This document shows, in pieces, positions 1-8,457 of a DNA stretch of 64,000 bases. Numbering within the stretch: position 1 is the stretch's first letter; each line of letters opens with the position of its first letter. Made by a program: the position numbers and the translations under genes. The stretch lies in assembly GCA_019752555.1 (NCBI GenBank), contig JAIELY010000010.1:1-64000 (forward strand), read 5' to 3'. Under the pieces are notes generated by a model that was given only the letters and a program-made list of their open reading frames with translations, did not search any database and had not been told where the DNA came from. The stretch is from Rhabdochlamydiaceae bacterium (GTDB lineage: Bacteria > Chlamydiota > Chlamydiia > Chlamydiales > Rhabdochlamydiaceae).

Positions 1-31
1 TGAATTATTTAACTACGACCGACAAGATTTA

Positions 32-148
32 GTCTTGGTGGCAATAGAGAAGGGGAAATACCTGATCCCATACCGAACTCAGAAGTCAAGCCCTTCCTCG
101 CCGATGGTACTACACACAAGAGTGTGGGAGAGTAGGTCGCTGCCAAGT
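32..148 (+). rRNA. rrf: 5S ribosomal RNA
   Basis: The ends form the usual 5S helix I: CTTGGTGGC at 34-42 pairs with GCTGCCAAG at 139-147. Between them are the conserved bacterial 5S stretches, including CCCATACCGAACTCAGAAG at 68-86, the GCCGATGGTACT segment near 101-112 and the GTGGGAGAGTAGGTCGC segment near 124-140. A strong intrinsic terminator follows within 20 bases, so this is the last gene of an rRNA operon whose 16S and 23S genes lie to the left of the window. The exact ends are good to a few bases. Confidence 0.95.
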
Positions 149-157
149 TTTTCATTC

Positions 158-193
158 GCCTCAAGTGGTTACCCCACTTGAGGCTTTTTTTTT
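158..193 (+). terminator. Rho-independent terminator of the rRNA operon
   Basis: A perfect 11-bp stem, GCCTCAAGTGG (158-168) with CCACTTGAGGC (174-184), has a 5-base loop and runs straight into a T tract. It ends the transcript just after the 5S gene. Confidence 0.93.
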
Positions 194-320
194 AATCTGT
201 GCCAGTCATAACGCTCTAACTTTCAACGCTTTTTATCTCCTTTTTCACTATTTTGATTTGTTTTACTTAATTTCTAATTCGCTTATAATTAACTACTTCC
301 GTCTGATTTATATTTAGCGC

Positions 321-349
321 TTGATGTATATGTGTGATTTAAGTAAAAT
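321..349 (+). promoter_or_regulatory. Sigma70-type promoter candidate for the poly-serine protein gene
   Basis: TTGATG (321-326), a 17-base spacer and TAAAAT (344-349) lie in an AT-rich gap between the rRNA terminator and the next gene. Transcription would begin near 356, giving a leader of about 57 bases before the ATG at 413, with a CGGAGG ribosome binding site at 401-406. The rest of 194-412 is AT-rich and shows nothing else. Confidence 0.5.
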
Positions 350-412
350 ATATTTCGAAACTAATTAATTTATTGTTTGTTTTAAAATTATTCTATTTTA
401 CGGAGGTTCTTT

Positions 413-2083
413 ATGACTTTTAATGCAGGAGCACCCACATCAGGTCCCTATTATCCAGCTTCTCTATATCCAGCTCCTCAATGGTCGGAAAGCTATGCTC
501 CAGCTGCCACAGCTCCAAGCGCTGCAGCGGCTTTGCCAGGACCCTCTTCCTCTCAAACTTTACCTACGCCAGCTGCAACACCTCCTTCTGCTTACTACCC
601 TCCCCACCAAGGTTTCGGAGCTCCTTCTCCATCTCCGCTAGGTTATACTGGTGCTCCTTATGCAGCTTCATTGCCAAGTAGTCTTATTGGATCCGGGTCA
701 GCAGTCTCTTCTTCTCAAACAGTGCCTGCAACTCGTACATATAGCGTCATTTCTTATGATCCTAGTGACAGAGCGCGTTACCTATTTGGAGAGAACATTC
801 GGTTGCATGGGATATCTCAGCAGTCTATGACAACCTGTCAAACGATTGGTAATGCAATGCTTGATTTCAGGGCGAAGGGGATGGTGCAAGAAGCAGCTGC
901 TGCCGAGAGATCGTATGCTGAAGCCCGCCAGGCTAATGAAGTTCATACTCAGTCTTATCTAGCATCCTCTCGTGCTTATGCAGAGTATAGCGGTTCTTTT
1001 GAATACAGATTTGCTAGTGGAGTTAGACATTGTGAAAATGAGTTAAATTCTCTCTTAACGCAGTTGGATACCTTACATAAAGAGATCACTCCTTTGTTAG
1101 AGAGTAGAACTGCGGAAATTCAGAAGGATCTTGAGCGTTATAAAAAGCTGTCTTTTGAATTGCAAAGCTTCTTAACTCGGGTTGAAAGGTTTAAAGCTGA
1201 TGTGTCCGGTTCTGAGCAACTTTTCTCTTCAGTTTGCCAAACTCATCAAGGGGTTATGCCTGCTGACTTCGAGAGATTTAATCGTCTTTTGAGTGGATGT
1301 AAAGCTTTGGATAATACTAGTAATTACTCCGGTGTTGCTCTTGCGATATTAAACACTTTTTCTAAAGGTCTTTCTGAGAGATTATCTCGCATTTCTAAAC
1401 AGGCAGAGGAAACTCGACTTGAAGCTCGTCATGCTAAATTTAGAGATCTGGTTGCTTCTCGCCCTTCTCCTCAACAACCTCAATTGCCATCTGCTAATAA
1501 AGGAGCCTTTGCACTTCAGATTGAACGAGGGCCAAGTGCTGCGCATTTTGCTTTAAAGGGAAGTTCCTCTTCTTCGTCTAGCTCTTCTTCGAGCAGTTCG
1601 TCGTCAAGTTCTAGTTCTTCTTCTTCCTCTAGCTCGTCATCGAGTAGTTCGTCGTCAAGTTCTCTATTTGACAGTCGTCTTTCTTATCCGAGCCACTCCC
1701 CATCTTCTAGCTCTAGCTCCTCTTCTAGTTCTAGCGGATCAGAGAGTGATTTATCTAATGCATTGCCAGTGGAAGAGGATATTAGTGCATTTTTGGAGCT
1801 GCCTCCAGTTGTCACGGTTAAAGCTCAGTTAAGGGCATTTATTGAGGGTCTTAACCAATATAAATCCGATTTGAGTGATTCGGATTACAAAGCATATTGC
1901 CAAGAGGAATTAAAAAACTATGATTCCAAGACTCGTGGGTCGATTTATCGGGAATTTGCTAAACTAAAAAAATATTCTGGGACTCAATTGGAAATACATC
2001 AGAGGGCCAAAACAAGATGCATTGCCCGATCTAATGCGGACACAATGATAGCTGCGCTTAAAACAGTGGCGAAAAACGCGTAA
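413..2083 (+). CDS. Poly-serine, coiled-coil-rich protein of unknown function
   Basis: A 556-aa protein I do not recognise. Residues 1-110 are low-complexity Pro/Ala/Ser/Tyr. Residues from about 130 to 350 are charged and helical with heptad-like stretches (around 205-260), likely a coiled coil. Residues 384-417 are 34 consecutive serines, followed by a second run of about 11 serines near 432-442. The last 100 residues are charged and helical. No N-terminal signal peptide or membrane segment is visible. It has its own promoter, a strong ribosome binding site (CGGAGG) and its own terminator, so it is a single-gene unit. The architecture (disordered N-terminus, coiled coil, Ser tract, no Sec signal) resembles chlamydial type III-secreted or inclusion-associated proteins, but that is inference only. 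Confidence 0.85.
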   Translation: MTFNAGAPTSGPYYPASLYPAPQWSESYAPAATAPSAAAALPGPSSSQTLPTPAATPPSAYYPPHQGFGAPSPSPLGYTGAPYAASLPSSLIGSGSAVSSSQTVPATRTYSVISYDPSDRARYLFGENIRLHGISQQSMTTCQTIGNAMLDFRAKGMVQEAAAAERSYAEARQANEVHTQSYLASSRAYAEYSGSFEYRFASGVRHCENELNSLLTQLDTLHKEITPLLESRTAEIQKDLERYKKLSFELQSFLTRVERFKADVSGSEQLFSSVCQTHQGVMPADFERFNRLLSGCKALDNTSNYSGVALAILNTFSKGLSERLSRISKQAEETRLEARHAKFRDLVASRPSPQQPQLPSANKGAFALQIERGPSAAHFALKGSSSSSSSSSSSSSSSSSSSSSSSSSSSSSSSSSSLFDSRLSYPSHSPSSSSSSSSSSSGSESDLSNALPVEEDISAFLELPPVVTVKAQLRAFIEGLNQYKSDLSDSDYKAYCQEELKNYDSKTRGSIYREFAKLKKYSGTQLEIHQRAKTRCIARSNADTMIAALKTVAKNA

Positions 2084-2110
2084 TGTGAATTAAGTAAGAG
2101 TCTATTTTTT

Positions 2111-2153
2111 AAAGACCCTTGGGAGCTCTAGTGCTCCTAAGGGTCTTTTTTTT
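2111..2153 (+). terminator. Rho-independent terminator after the poly-serine gene
   Basis: A 16-bp stem with one G-T pair (arms 2111-2126 and 2133-2148, loop TCTAGT) is followed by a run of T. Both arms have A/T ends, so it may also serve the converging EamA gene that stops at 2152. Confidence 0.9.
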
Positions 2154-3111
2154 AGCTATCTCTTGAGGCTTCGGTAGCAACAGGTGCTCCCTTTGAGGAG
2201 ACGATATAGCCTTGTTTGAGTTCCGCTTGGTAGACAATCCAGAGGCCAAGCGAAACAACGCCTGTTGACATGAGGATAACGGGCGAGAGGGGCTCTGCTA
2301 GAAAGAGCCAGCCATTGAGGGATGCAAAAATAGGGCTTAATAGGCCGACAAATGAGAGAAAGGTTGCGGTAAAGCGTTTGAGTAACACCCCATATAGGTT
2401 ATAGCAAATCAGATTGTAAAGGACTGTCATAATGAGTGTCCACTTCATGAAAGGGGCGATGCTCCCTGCTGCAACTGGGATCGGGTTCCAAGATTCCACG
2501 AAGAAAGAGTGGACAAACGCTAGAACGCCCCCAATGAGCATGCTTCCTCCGTTTGCCATAAGAGGGGAAAGGGCTTGATCCTTCACCATGAGACGCAATA
2601 GGACCCATCCGTAAACGGAGAAAAGTGCGGCGCCAATAATTGCTAGCGTGGGCCAAGAGAAAAAGCTGAATGCATTCAATAGATCTTCTGTGCCCGTTTG
2701 CGTGAGCAATACGGGGATAAATCCGATAAATCCGATGCCAAGACCGATCCATTTGCGCCCGTTCATCTTCTCTCCGAAATGCAGATAGGAAAATAGGGCG
2801 GCAAAGAACGGGGAGAGGCTGTAGATGAAGCATGTTTTTGCGGCCGTCAAGTACTGTAAGCCCCAGAACTCTAAGGTATTTGTGAGGTAAATACAGAAGA
2901 AAGCGAGCAGTCCGATCGAAGCCATTTGCTTTAGAGACAGTCTAAAGCTCGAGCGTTTTGTAAAGGCGATGAAAGTGAGCAGCAGCAGTCCTGCCATGGT
3001 CATCCGAGCTCCTGTCAGAAACAGCGGCGGGGCATAGCTCAGCGCAATTTTTCCGAGAGAAAAGACGCTGGACCAAGTGGCATACATCAGGATGACAAGA
3101 AGGATGGACAT
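2152..3111 (-). CDS. EamA/DMT-superfamily permease
   Basis: This 319-aa protein has about ten hydrophobic segments arranged as two EamA-type halves (about 1-140 and 155-300), the standard layout of the drug/metabolite transporter superfamily. Seen motifs include the N-terminal YATWSSVFSLGK and the LEFWGLQYLTAAKTCFIYSLSPFFAALFSY region (given here only as the family hallmark around residues 80-110). Such proteins are inner-membrane carriers for small metabolites. In intracellular bacteria, relatives carry S-adenosylmethionine or amino acids, but the substrate cannot be told from sequence. It is a single gene converging with the poly-serine gene and diverging from mdh. No clear Shine-Dalgarno precedes the ATG. 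Confidence 0.85.
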   Translation of the reverse strand: MSILLVILMYATWSSVFSLGKIALSYAPPLFLTGARMTMAGLLLLTFIAFTKRSSFRLSLKQMASIGLLAFFCIYLTNTLEFWGLQYLTAAKTCFIYSLSPFFAALFSYLHFGEKMNGRKWIGLGIGFIGFIPVLLTQTGTEDLLNAFSFFSWPTLAIIGAALFSVYGWVLLRLMVKDQALSPLMANGGSMLIGGVLAFVHSFFVESWNPIPVAAGSIAPFMKWTLIMTVLYNLICYNLYGVLLKRFTATFLSFVGLLSPIFASLNGWLFLAEPLSPVILMSTGVVSLGLWIVYQAELKQGYIVSSKGAPVATEASRDS

Positions 3112-3277
3112 AGTAGTAAATCTTTTTTTGTTGTTAATCTCTATGGATCATATCAAGTTTTCTATCATTTGGTCAATAAATGCTTCTGGCTTCTTTCGTT
3201 TTTTGTTAATTAAACTGCTGTTTATTTATTTGTTTTATTGTTGATTTTGTTTTTATTTTCAAATTGAGATGGTTATG

Positions 3278-3307
3278 TTGAAACTTATTTTAATTAATGT
3301 GTATAAT
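3278..3307 (+). promoter_or_regulatory. Sigma70-type promoter for mdh-citrate synthase
   Basis: TTGAAA (3278-3283), an 18-base spacer and a consensus TATAAT (3302-3307) lie 36 bases before the mdh ATG. The rest of the 230-base divergent gap (3112-3342) is AT-rich with nothing else recognisable. Confidence 0.7.
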
Positions 3308-3342
3308 AAAAATTAATAAAGAGAATCTTTTAAGGAGGGGTC

Positions 3343-4338
3343 ATGTCCAAGCCGTTAAAACGGATTGCAATTACTGGGGGGGCAGGACAGATTGCTTATA
3401 GTATTTTGTTTCGGATCGCCTCAGGAGAGATGTTAGGACAAGATCAGCCGGTGGCTTTGCATATATTGGAGTTGCCGATGGCAATGGATGCCTTAAAAGG
3501 GGTTGTCATGGAGCTTCAAGACTGCGCCTTTCCTCTGTTAAAAGAGGTGAAGATTGGTTCTGATCCGCGGGTGGTTTTTGAAGGGGTGAACTATGCGCTT
3601 CTCATTGGGGCAAAACCAAGAGGGCCTGGGATGGAGCGTAAGGACTTGCTAAGTGAGAATGGGAAAATTTTTATTGAACAAGGACGTGCATTGAATGATG
3701 TGGCTGCAGAGGATATTTTGGTGTTGGTTGTTGGCAATCCCTGCAATACAAATGCTTTAATAGCGATGCATCATGCTCCTAAGATTGCTAAGAATCGTTT
3801 TTTTGCGATGACACGTCTTGATCAAAACAGAGCTTCTGCCATGCTGGCTGAAAAGGCGGGTGTCGATGTAACAGACGTTTCGAATGTCGCCATCTGGGGG
3901 AATCATTCAGCGACCCAAGTTCCCGATTTTGTCAACGCGAAGATCCGAAAGAGGCCGGCTCTTGAGTCAATTTCCGATCGCAGCTGGTGTGAGGAAACAT
4001 TTATTCCCGCGGTTCAAAAGCGGGGGGCTACTGTGATCGCAGCGCGAGGCAAATCTTCTGCGGCATCTGCTGCCAATGCAGCGATCGATTCGATCCGCTC
4101 TTTAGTTTTTCCAACAAAAGAAGGGGAGTGGTTTTCTGTGGGGCTTCTTTCGGATGGAAATCCTTATGGGATCTCAGATGGGGTATTATTTTCTTTCCCC
4201 TGTCGCTCTAAAGGACATGGAATTGTGGAAATTGTGCCGAATGTGCCTTGGGATCCTGGGATTGAAAAGAGGATTCGTCTCTCCGAAAAGGAGCTTTTAG
4301 AAGAAAGGGATTTGATCTCTGATTTGCTCTCACCTTAA
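3343..4338 (+). CDS. mdh: Malate dehydrogenase
   Basis: This 331-aa enzyme interconverts malate and oxaloacetate with NAD in the TCA cycle. The N-terminal nucleotide loop [12 protein letters not shown] (about 10-21), the substrate-arginine region around [10 protein letters not shown], the second arginine segment MTRLDQNRA and the catalytic-histidine segment [11 protein letters not shown] are all present. The length and motifs match the cytosolic-type MDH shared by chlamydiae and Thermus. An AAGGAGGGG site precedes the ATG. The citrate synthase gene starts 13 bases after its stop, so the two very likely form one transcript: MDH makes the oxaloacetate that citrate synthase uses. Confidence 0.95.
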   Translation: MSKPLKRIAITGGAGQIAYSILFRIASGEMLGQDQPVALHILELPMAMDALKGVVMELQDCAFPLLKEVKIGSDPRVVFEGVNYALLIGAKPRGPGMERKDLLSENGKIFIEQGRALNDVAAEDILVLVVGNPCNTNALIAMHHAPKIAKNRFFAMTRLDQNRASAMLAEKAGVDVTDVSNVAIWGNHSATQVPDFVNAKIRKRPALESISDRSWCEETFIPAVQKRGATVIAARGKSSAASAANAAIDSIRSLVFPTKEGEWFSVGLLSDGNPYGISDGVLFSFPCRSKGHGIVEIVPNVPWDPGIEKRIRLSEKELLEERDLISDLLSP

Positions 4339-4351
4339 AGGATGAAACATT

Positions 4352-5512
4352 ATGTCTGATGATGTGTTGTTTGAAATTACAAAGGATAAACTCGAGACGG
4401 GGCTAAGGGGCTTTCCTGTCGGTTATTGCACGACCTCATATGTAGATGCGGAAAAAGGGTTGTTTTATGTGGGTAAGCCGGTAGCTGAACTTGCAGAGTG
4501 GGAGCCGATCCGTGTGATCCATCTTCTTTACTCGGGCAAAGACGGTTCAAAAGAAGAGGTGAGGGCTTTTTCCGATATCATTGAAAATCGCTCTGTATGT
4601 CATCCAGGGGTTGTTAAAGCGATTTTGGCGCTCCCGCGTCAGGGGCATCCGATGAAATTGTTTTGCACGGCTTTGCTTCTTTTGGGGATGTTTGAATCGA
4701 CGGGGGACTATCGGGAAGATTGTTTAAACTTGATTGCGAAAATTCCTCATCTTGTGGCCTGTGTCATCAATCATCATGCAGGATGGGGCAAAACTCCAGA
4801 CCCGCGGCCAGAGCTTGGCTACATGGAGAACTTTTGCCAGATGCTACTAGTGCCTCAAGCGCAAAAGGATGAGCTTGTGCGGGCAATGAAGTTGTTTAAC
4901 ATTCTGCACTATGATCATGGCGGAGGGAATTTATCGACATTTGTCGGTAAAGCGGTAGCCTCGGGGCTAGAAGATATGTATGGCTCGATCGCCTCTGCGA
5001 TGTGTGCTCTGGCAGGGCCGCGGCATGGCAAGGCAAATCAAGATTGTTTGCAGTTTGTATTATCTGTTCTTGAAGAGGTGGGCGAGGATGCGAGCGCTTC
5101 TCAAGTCGAGGCATTAATTCGCCACCGGCTTGCCAATAATGAGCTTGTCTTTGGTTTTGGCCATGCAGTGCTTCGAGTGGAAGATCCTAGGGCCACTGTT
5201 CAGTATGCCTTTTGTCAGCAGCATTATCCTGACCATCCCTTGGTCAAGATTGCGCTTCATCTTCGTTCTATGGGATCTAAGGTGCTCTCTGAGAACCCTA
5301 AAATCTCTGATCCTCATCCTAATGTGGATGCCATTTCAGGAACGCTGCTAACGGCAGCTGGCTTTAGTTATCCTGAATATTTTACGATTCTTTTTGGTCT
5401 TTCTCGCACAGTGGGCATTGCGATGCAGATCGTCTATGAGCGCTTGGAAGCGCGGGGAGGCAAAGGGACTCCTATTGTTCGGCCTAAATATTTGTATAAA
5501 GCTCGATCTTAA
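4352..5512 (+). CDS. gltA: Citrate synthase, eukaryotic-type
   Basis: A 386-aa citrate synthase that condenses oxaloacetate and acetyl-CoA. The catalytic set is visible: His in HYDHGGGN (186/189), His271 in GFGHAVLRVEDPRA, and Asp326 in HPNVDAISG. The segments GPRHGKANQD and GHAVLRxxDPR resemble the mitochondrial/eukaryotic-type subfamily more than the hexameric E. coli enzyme, and the protein is shorter than both (about 430-440). It sits 13 bases behind mdh. Chlamydiaceae have lost this step, so its presence implies a more complete TCA cycle. A methylcitrate synthase role cannot be excluded, but no prpB/prpD neighbours are seen. Confidence 0.88.
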   Translation: MSDDVLFEITKDKLETGLRGFPVGYCTTSYVDAEKGLFYVGKPVAELAEWEPIRVIHLLYSGKDGSKEEVRAFSDIIENRSVCHPGVVKAILALPRQGHPMKLFCTALLLLGMFESTGDYREDCLNLIAKIPHLVACVINHHAGWGKTPDPRPELGYMENFCQMLLVPQAQKDELVRAMKLFNILHYDHGGGNLSTFVGKAVASGLEDMYGSIASAMCALAGPRHGKANQDCLQFVLSVLEEVGEDASASQVEALIRHRLANNELVFGFGHAVLRVEDPRATVQYAFCQQHYPDHPLVKIALHLRSMGSKVLSENPKISDPHPNVDAISGTLLTAAGFSYPEYFTILFGLSRTVGIAMQIVYERLEARGGKGTPIVRPKYLYKARS

Positions 5513-5540
5513 TATTTTATTATAAATCTAGTTAGTTTTT

Positions 5541-5587
5541 AATTATAATTAATTATTGTTGACAAACAAATTAATTATAATTAATTT
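5541..5587 (+). promoter_or_regulatory. Promoter region with AT-rich dyad upstream of the MOMP-like gene
   Basis: A perfect 12-bp inverted repeat, AATTATAATTAA (5541-5552) and TTAATTATAATT (5571-5582), flanks a consensus TTGACA (5559-5564). TAATTT at 5582-5587, 17 bases downstream, could be the -10. The dyad could be an operator. It could also be incidental, as AT-rich sequence makes such palindromes easily. Confidence 0.4.
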
Positions 5588-5626
5588 TAAATTAACTTGG
5601 TTTGTTTTAAATGTTTTGGGGGTTTT

Positions 5627-6640
5627 ATGAGAAAGCGGGTTTTTCGAATTGCTTTGCCGTTTGTGTTATGTTCTTTGAGTGCGTTATCTGCTGATCCGAT
5701 ACCTCAGCCTCCTTCCAAAATGTTTAATCCTAACGAAGTTCAAGGGGATAACCATCTGTGGGTTGATGGAGAGGTTCTGTACTGGAAAGCATATGAGGAC
5801 AACCTCGGCTATGGGGTGACAAGCGATAGCACGTCCCGCATTGATGATGGCCATGTGCAGCATCCCCACTTTCAGTGGGATTGGGGATTTCGATTGGGGG
5901 TGGGGGTGAAGATGCCGCGCCACGATCAATGGGATTTGTATGTCGGCTACACTTATGTGCAAGCAGAGGCTCACGGACATGCGGATAAGACTTTGTTCCC
6001 TTCGTGGATGGCGCCGTTTGCCTCTTCTGGAACATATGTTTCTTCTGCAAAGGCTAACTTAGATGCCCATGTGAACATCGGGGATTTGGAGCTGGGGCGG
6101 ACATGTATGGTTGGCTCTTGGCTTACCTTGCGTCCGTTTGTCGGTGTGCGTGGGCTTGTGATCGACCAAGATTACTCGATTGAATACAAAGGCGGCACAG
6201 CTGCTGGCTCAGATACCTATCGAAACCATATGTCAGCAGATCTTTGGGCTGTAGGTCTTAGGATGGGGGTCGATACGCTCTGGGGACTTGGCAGCGGATT
6301 TAGCTTTTATGGCAATGGGGCAGCTTCTTTACTCTCTTCTCATTTGAGCAATCAGCAGCATGAAAAATTTAAAAAGACCGACACGACGTTTGTCGACTTA
6401 AGGAACACAAACTCAAGCGTGATCCCAGTTGCAGAGGTGGCTTTGGGAATTCAATGGGATTATTTGTTCCATAGAGATCGTTACCACTTTGGACTGAAAT
6501 TCGGCTGGGAATTCAATGTATTTTTTGACCAAAACCGGCTTGTGCGTTTTGTCAATAATGCCAATCCAGGGCCCTTGACACAGAATGACGGGGATCTGGC
6601 TTTTCAAGGGTTGACTTTTGGAATGAGGTTTGATTTCTAA
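5627..6640 (+). CDS. MOMP-like beta-barrel outer membrane protein (Legionella-OMP type)
   Basis: 337 aa from the ATG at 5627, which has a TGGGGG site upstream. A TTG start 30 bases earlier would place charged and bulky residues before the signal peptide and is less likely. Residues 1-21 (MRKRVFRIALPFVLCSLSALSA) form a signal peptide. The mature part has alternating strands rich in aromatic residues and ends in a terminal phenylalanine (GMRFDF), as outer-membrane barrels do. WVDGEVLYWKAYEDNLGYG near the mature N-terminus matches the opening strand of the Legionella-type major outer membrane protein family. A paralogue lies at 27862-28932. It is probably a porin or adhesin. Confidence 0.85.
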   Translation: MRKRVFRIALPFVLCSLSALSADPIPQPPSKMFNPNEVQGDNHLWVDGEVLYWKAYEDNLGYGVTSDSTSRIDDGHVQHPHFQWDWGFRLGVGVKMPRHDQWDLYVGYTYVQAEAHGHADKTLFPSWMAPFASSGTYVSSAKANLDAHVNIGDLELGRTCMVGSWLTLRPFVGVRGLVIDQDYSIEYKGGTAAGSDTYRNHMSADLWAVGLRMGVDTLWGLGSGFSFYGNGAASLLSSHLSNQQHEKFKKTDTTFVDLRNTNSSVIPVAEVALGIQWDYLFHRDRYHFGLKFGWEFNVFFDQNRLVRFVNNANPGPLTQNDGDLAFQGLTFGMRFDF

Positions 6641-6685
6641 AGCAAATGAGGTATACTTTTCTCTGTAGTTTAAGGGAGGAGCCTC

Positions 6686-7513
6686 ATGACTTGGAACGAA
6701 CTAGAACATTTGTTTAATCGGGCTTTACAGTTTACATTCTCGCGTAAGAAGTTGCTTTTTACAGCGCCAGTTCTCATTTTATGCGGGCTTGTGGTTGTTT
6801 TTTGCAAATCGCTTGCAAGGGGCTCGGGCAACTGGATTGCTTTAAGTCTCACTTTTTTGCCGATTTTCATCTGCTCGGCGCTTTTGATCACGGCGGGAAT
6901 TGTCTTAACTCGCGTTTATCATCATGAAGTGAAAAATCTCTCTTTTAGTTTTCGCAGGACGTTTCGAGAGTCATGGGATTTAATGGTTCAGGTGGCTTAT
7001 CTGACGCTGCCACTGATCTTAGGGTACTTTGTCCTTTGGACCTTGCTAGGAGTTTTTTATTTGTTAAAGGAGATTCCCGGCATTGGGGACTTTTTAGGGG
7101 TGGTTCTTTCCTTTGGGCCTTTTTTATTGCTTTTAGGTTCATTTGTATTAAGCCTTTTGAGCGTCACTTTGCTTTTTTTTCTTACCCCAGCTGTCGCACT
7201 GAGATCATCAGCGCAGTTTCAAGTTTTTGAGACTCTTTTAAAGCGTTTTCGTTCTAGCCCGTTTTCGAATGGCGTTTTTTTTATTTTAGGGATTCTGCCT
7301 GTGATTGTGGTGGTCGCGATGATGATGCTAGCAGCGCTTGTCACTGGCAAAAGTTATTTCATGGCAGAGCATAGTTTTGCAAGCGCGGTTCAGCTCTTTT
7401 TTATCATGCTCCCTTTTAGCATTTTGCTCTCTCCGGCTGTGATTTTCTTTTTTAATTTTTCTGCAGAAAGCCATGTTTGGATGCAGCGGAAGCTCAAGCA
7501 AGAAAACACATGA
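6686..7513 (+). CDS. Multi-pass membrane protein of unknown function
   Basis: A 275-aa protein with about six long hydrophobic segments (near 24-45, 50-75, 108-130, 140-175, 195-220 and 232-258) and short charged loops. I do not recognise a family. It has a strong GGGAGGAG site before the ATG. Its stop overlaps the start of the FAD oxidoreductase (ATGA at 7510-7513), so translation of the two is coupled and they may act together. The C-terminus is Lys/Gln/Glu rich. Confidence 0.8.
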   Translation: MTWNELEHLFNRALQFTFSRKKLLFTAPVLILCGLVVVFCKSLARGSGNWIALSLTFLPIFICSALLITAGIVLTRVYHHEVKNLSFSFRRTFRESWDLMVQVAYLTLPLILGYFVLWTLLGVFYLLKEIPGIGDFLGVVLSFGPFLLLLGSFVLSLLSVTLLFFLTPAVALRSSAQFQVFETLLKRFRSSPFSNGVFFILGILPVIVVVAMMMLAALVTGKSYFMAEHSFASAVQLFFIMLPFSILLSPAVIFFFNFSAESHVWMQRKLKQENT

Positions 7514-8457
7514 AGATTGCAATCATTGGAGCTGGGTTAAGTGGGCTAAGCTTGGCCTGGAAGCTTCTCGAATCAGGATCTTGTCAGGTGACGCTCTTTG
7601 ATCCAAAAGGGATCGGAGGGGGAGCCTCGGGTGTCGCCTCGGGCCTGATGCATCCTTACGTCGGCGAACAGGGGCGGCGCAGCCAAAGCGCTACAGAGGG
7701 CCTTGCTGCAACACGCCGCTTGCTCTCTCAGGTCGAAATGAAGCTGGGATATCCTGTCGCACGTTATGAGGGGATTGTCCGGATTGCTCAGAATGAGGAG
7801 CAAAGGAGCGCTTTTGAAAAGCATGTCGTTGAACATGGAGACATCGAGGCGATCGGCGGCGGAGCCTTTTGGATCCGCTCTGGGGTTACGGTGCATTGCG
7901 GGATGTATTTAGAGGGATTGTGGCAGCTAATTGCATCGCACGGGGGAGTTTTAGAACGTGTGAAGATTGATTCTCTTCATGCCTTGTCAGAGTTTGATCG
8001 GATTGTGATTGCAGCCGGCTTCGGGGTAAAGGATTTTGCCGAATGTGAAGGTGTGCGTTTGAAATATACTAAAGGGCAGATCTTGCGCGCTTCATCTGTC
8101 GAGGGTGAACATTATTTGGATAAGAGCTTGATTGGAAAAGGGTATGTGGCTTTAGGGGAGGATCCTCTCACTTATCACTTGGGCTCGACGTATGAAAAGC
8201 AATTTACATCCGATGAGCCTCAAGAAATGGTGGCAAAAGAACAGATTCTGCCCAAAATATTGAGTTTTTTTCCTGAAGCGAAGGATCTTAAGATCAAAGA
8301 AGTTAGAGCGGGTGTGCGGGTTGTGCGTCCTGAGCATTATTTCCCAATAACAGAGAGGCTCAATGAAAAATGTTTTCTTTTTACCGCGTTGGGCTCGCGC
8401 GGTCTTCTCTATCATGCTCTTTTAGCCGAACAGCTTAAAATAAGTTGTCTTCGTTAA
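7510..8457 (+). CDS. FAD-dependent oxidoreductase, DAO family
   Basis: 315 aa from the ATG at 7510, where MKIAIIGAGLSGLSLAWKL begins a classic Rossmann dinucleotide loop (GxGxxG at about 8-13). An upstream in-frame start at 7477 would add 11 residues before it and lies inside the previous gene. GGGASGVASGLMHPYVG (about 37-53) is the DAO-family second FAD region. Near the C-terminus, VRAGVRVVRPEHYFPI and TALGSRGLLYHALLAEQL resemble the C-terminal FAD site of MnmC2/glycine-oxidase-type enzymes. The reaction cannot be assigned. Candidates are an amine or amino-acid oxidase, or the oxidase half of MnmC. Its 3' end overlaps the converging tpsA by 23 bases. Confidence 0.82.
   Translation: MKIAIIGAGLSGLSLAWKLLESGSCQVTLFDPKGIGGGASGVASGLMHPYVGEQGRRSQSATEGLAATRRLLSQVEMKLGYPVARYEGIVRIAQNEEQRSAFEKHVVEHGDIEAIGGGAFWIRSGVTVHCGMYLEGLWQLIASHGGVLERVKIDSLHALSEFDRIVIAAGFGVKDFAECEGVRLKYTKGQILRASSVEGEHYLDKSLIGKGYVALGEDPLTYHLGSTYEKQFTSDEPQEMVAKEQILPKILSFFPEAKDLKIKEVRAGVRVVRPEHYFPITERLNEKCFLFTALGSRGLLYHALLAEQLKISCLR

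Noticed and set aside
1562-1663. Trinucleotide microsatellite
   Set aside because: The serine run uses six different codons with no single repeated unit, so it is not a simple DNA repeat apart from one 51-base duplication.
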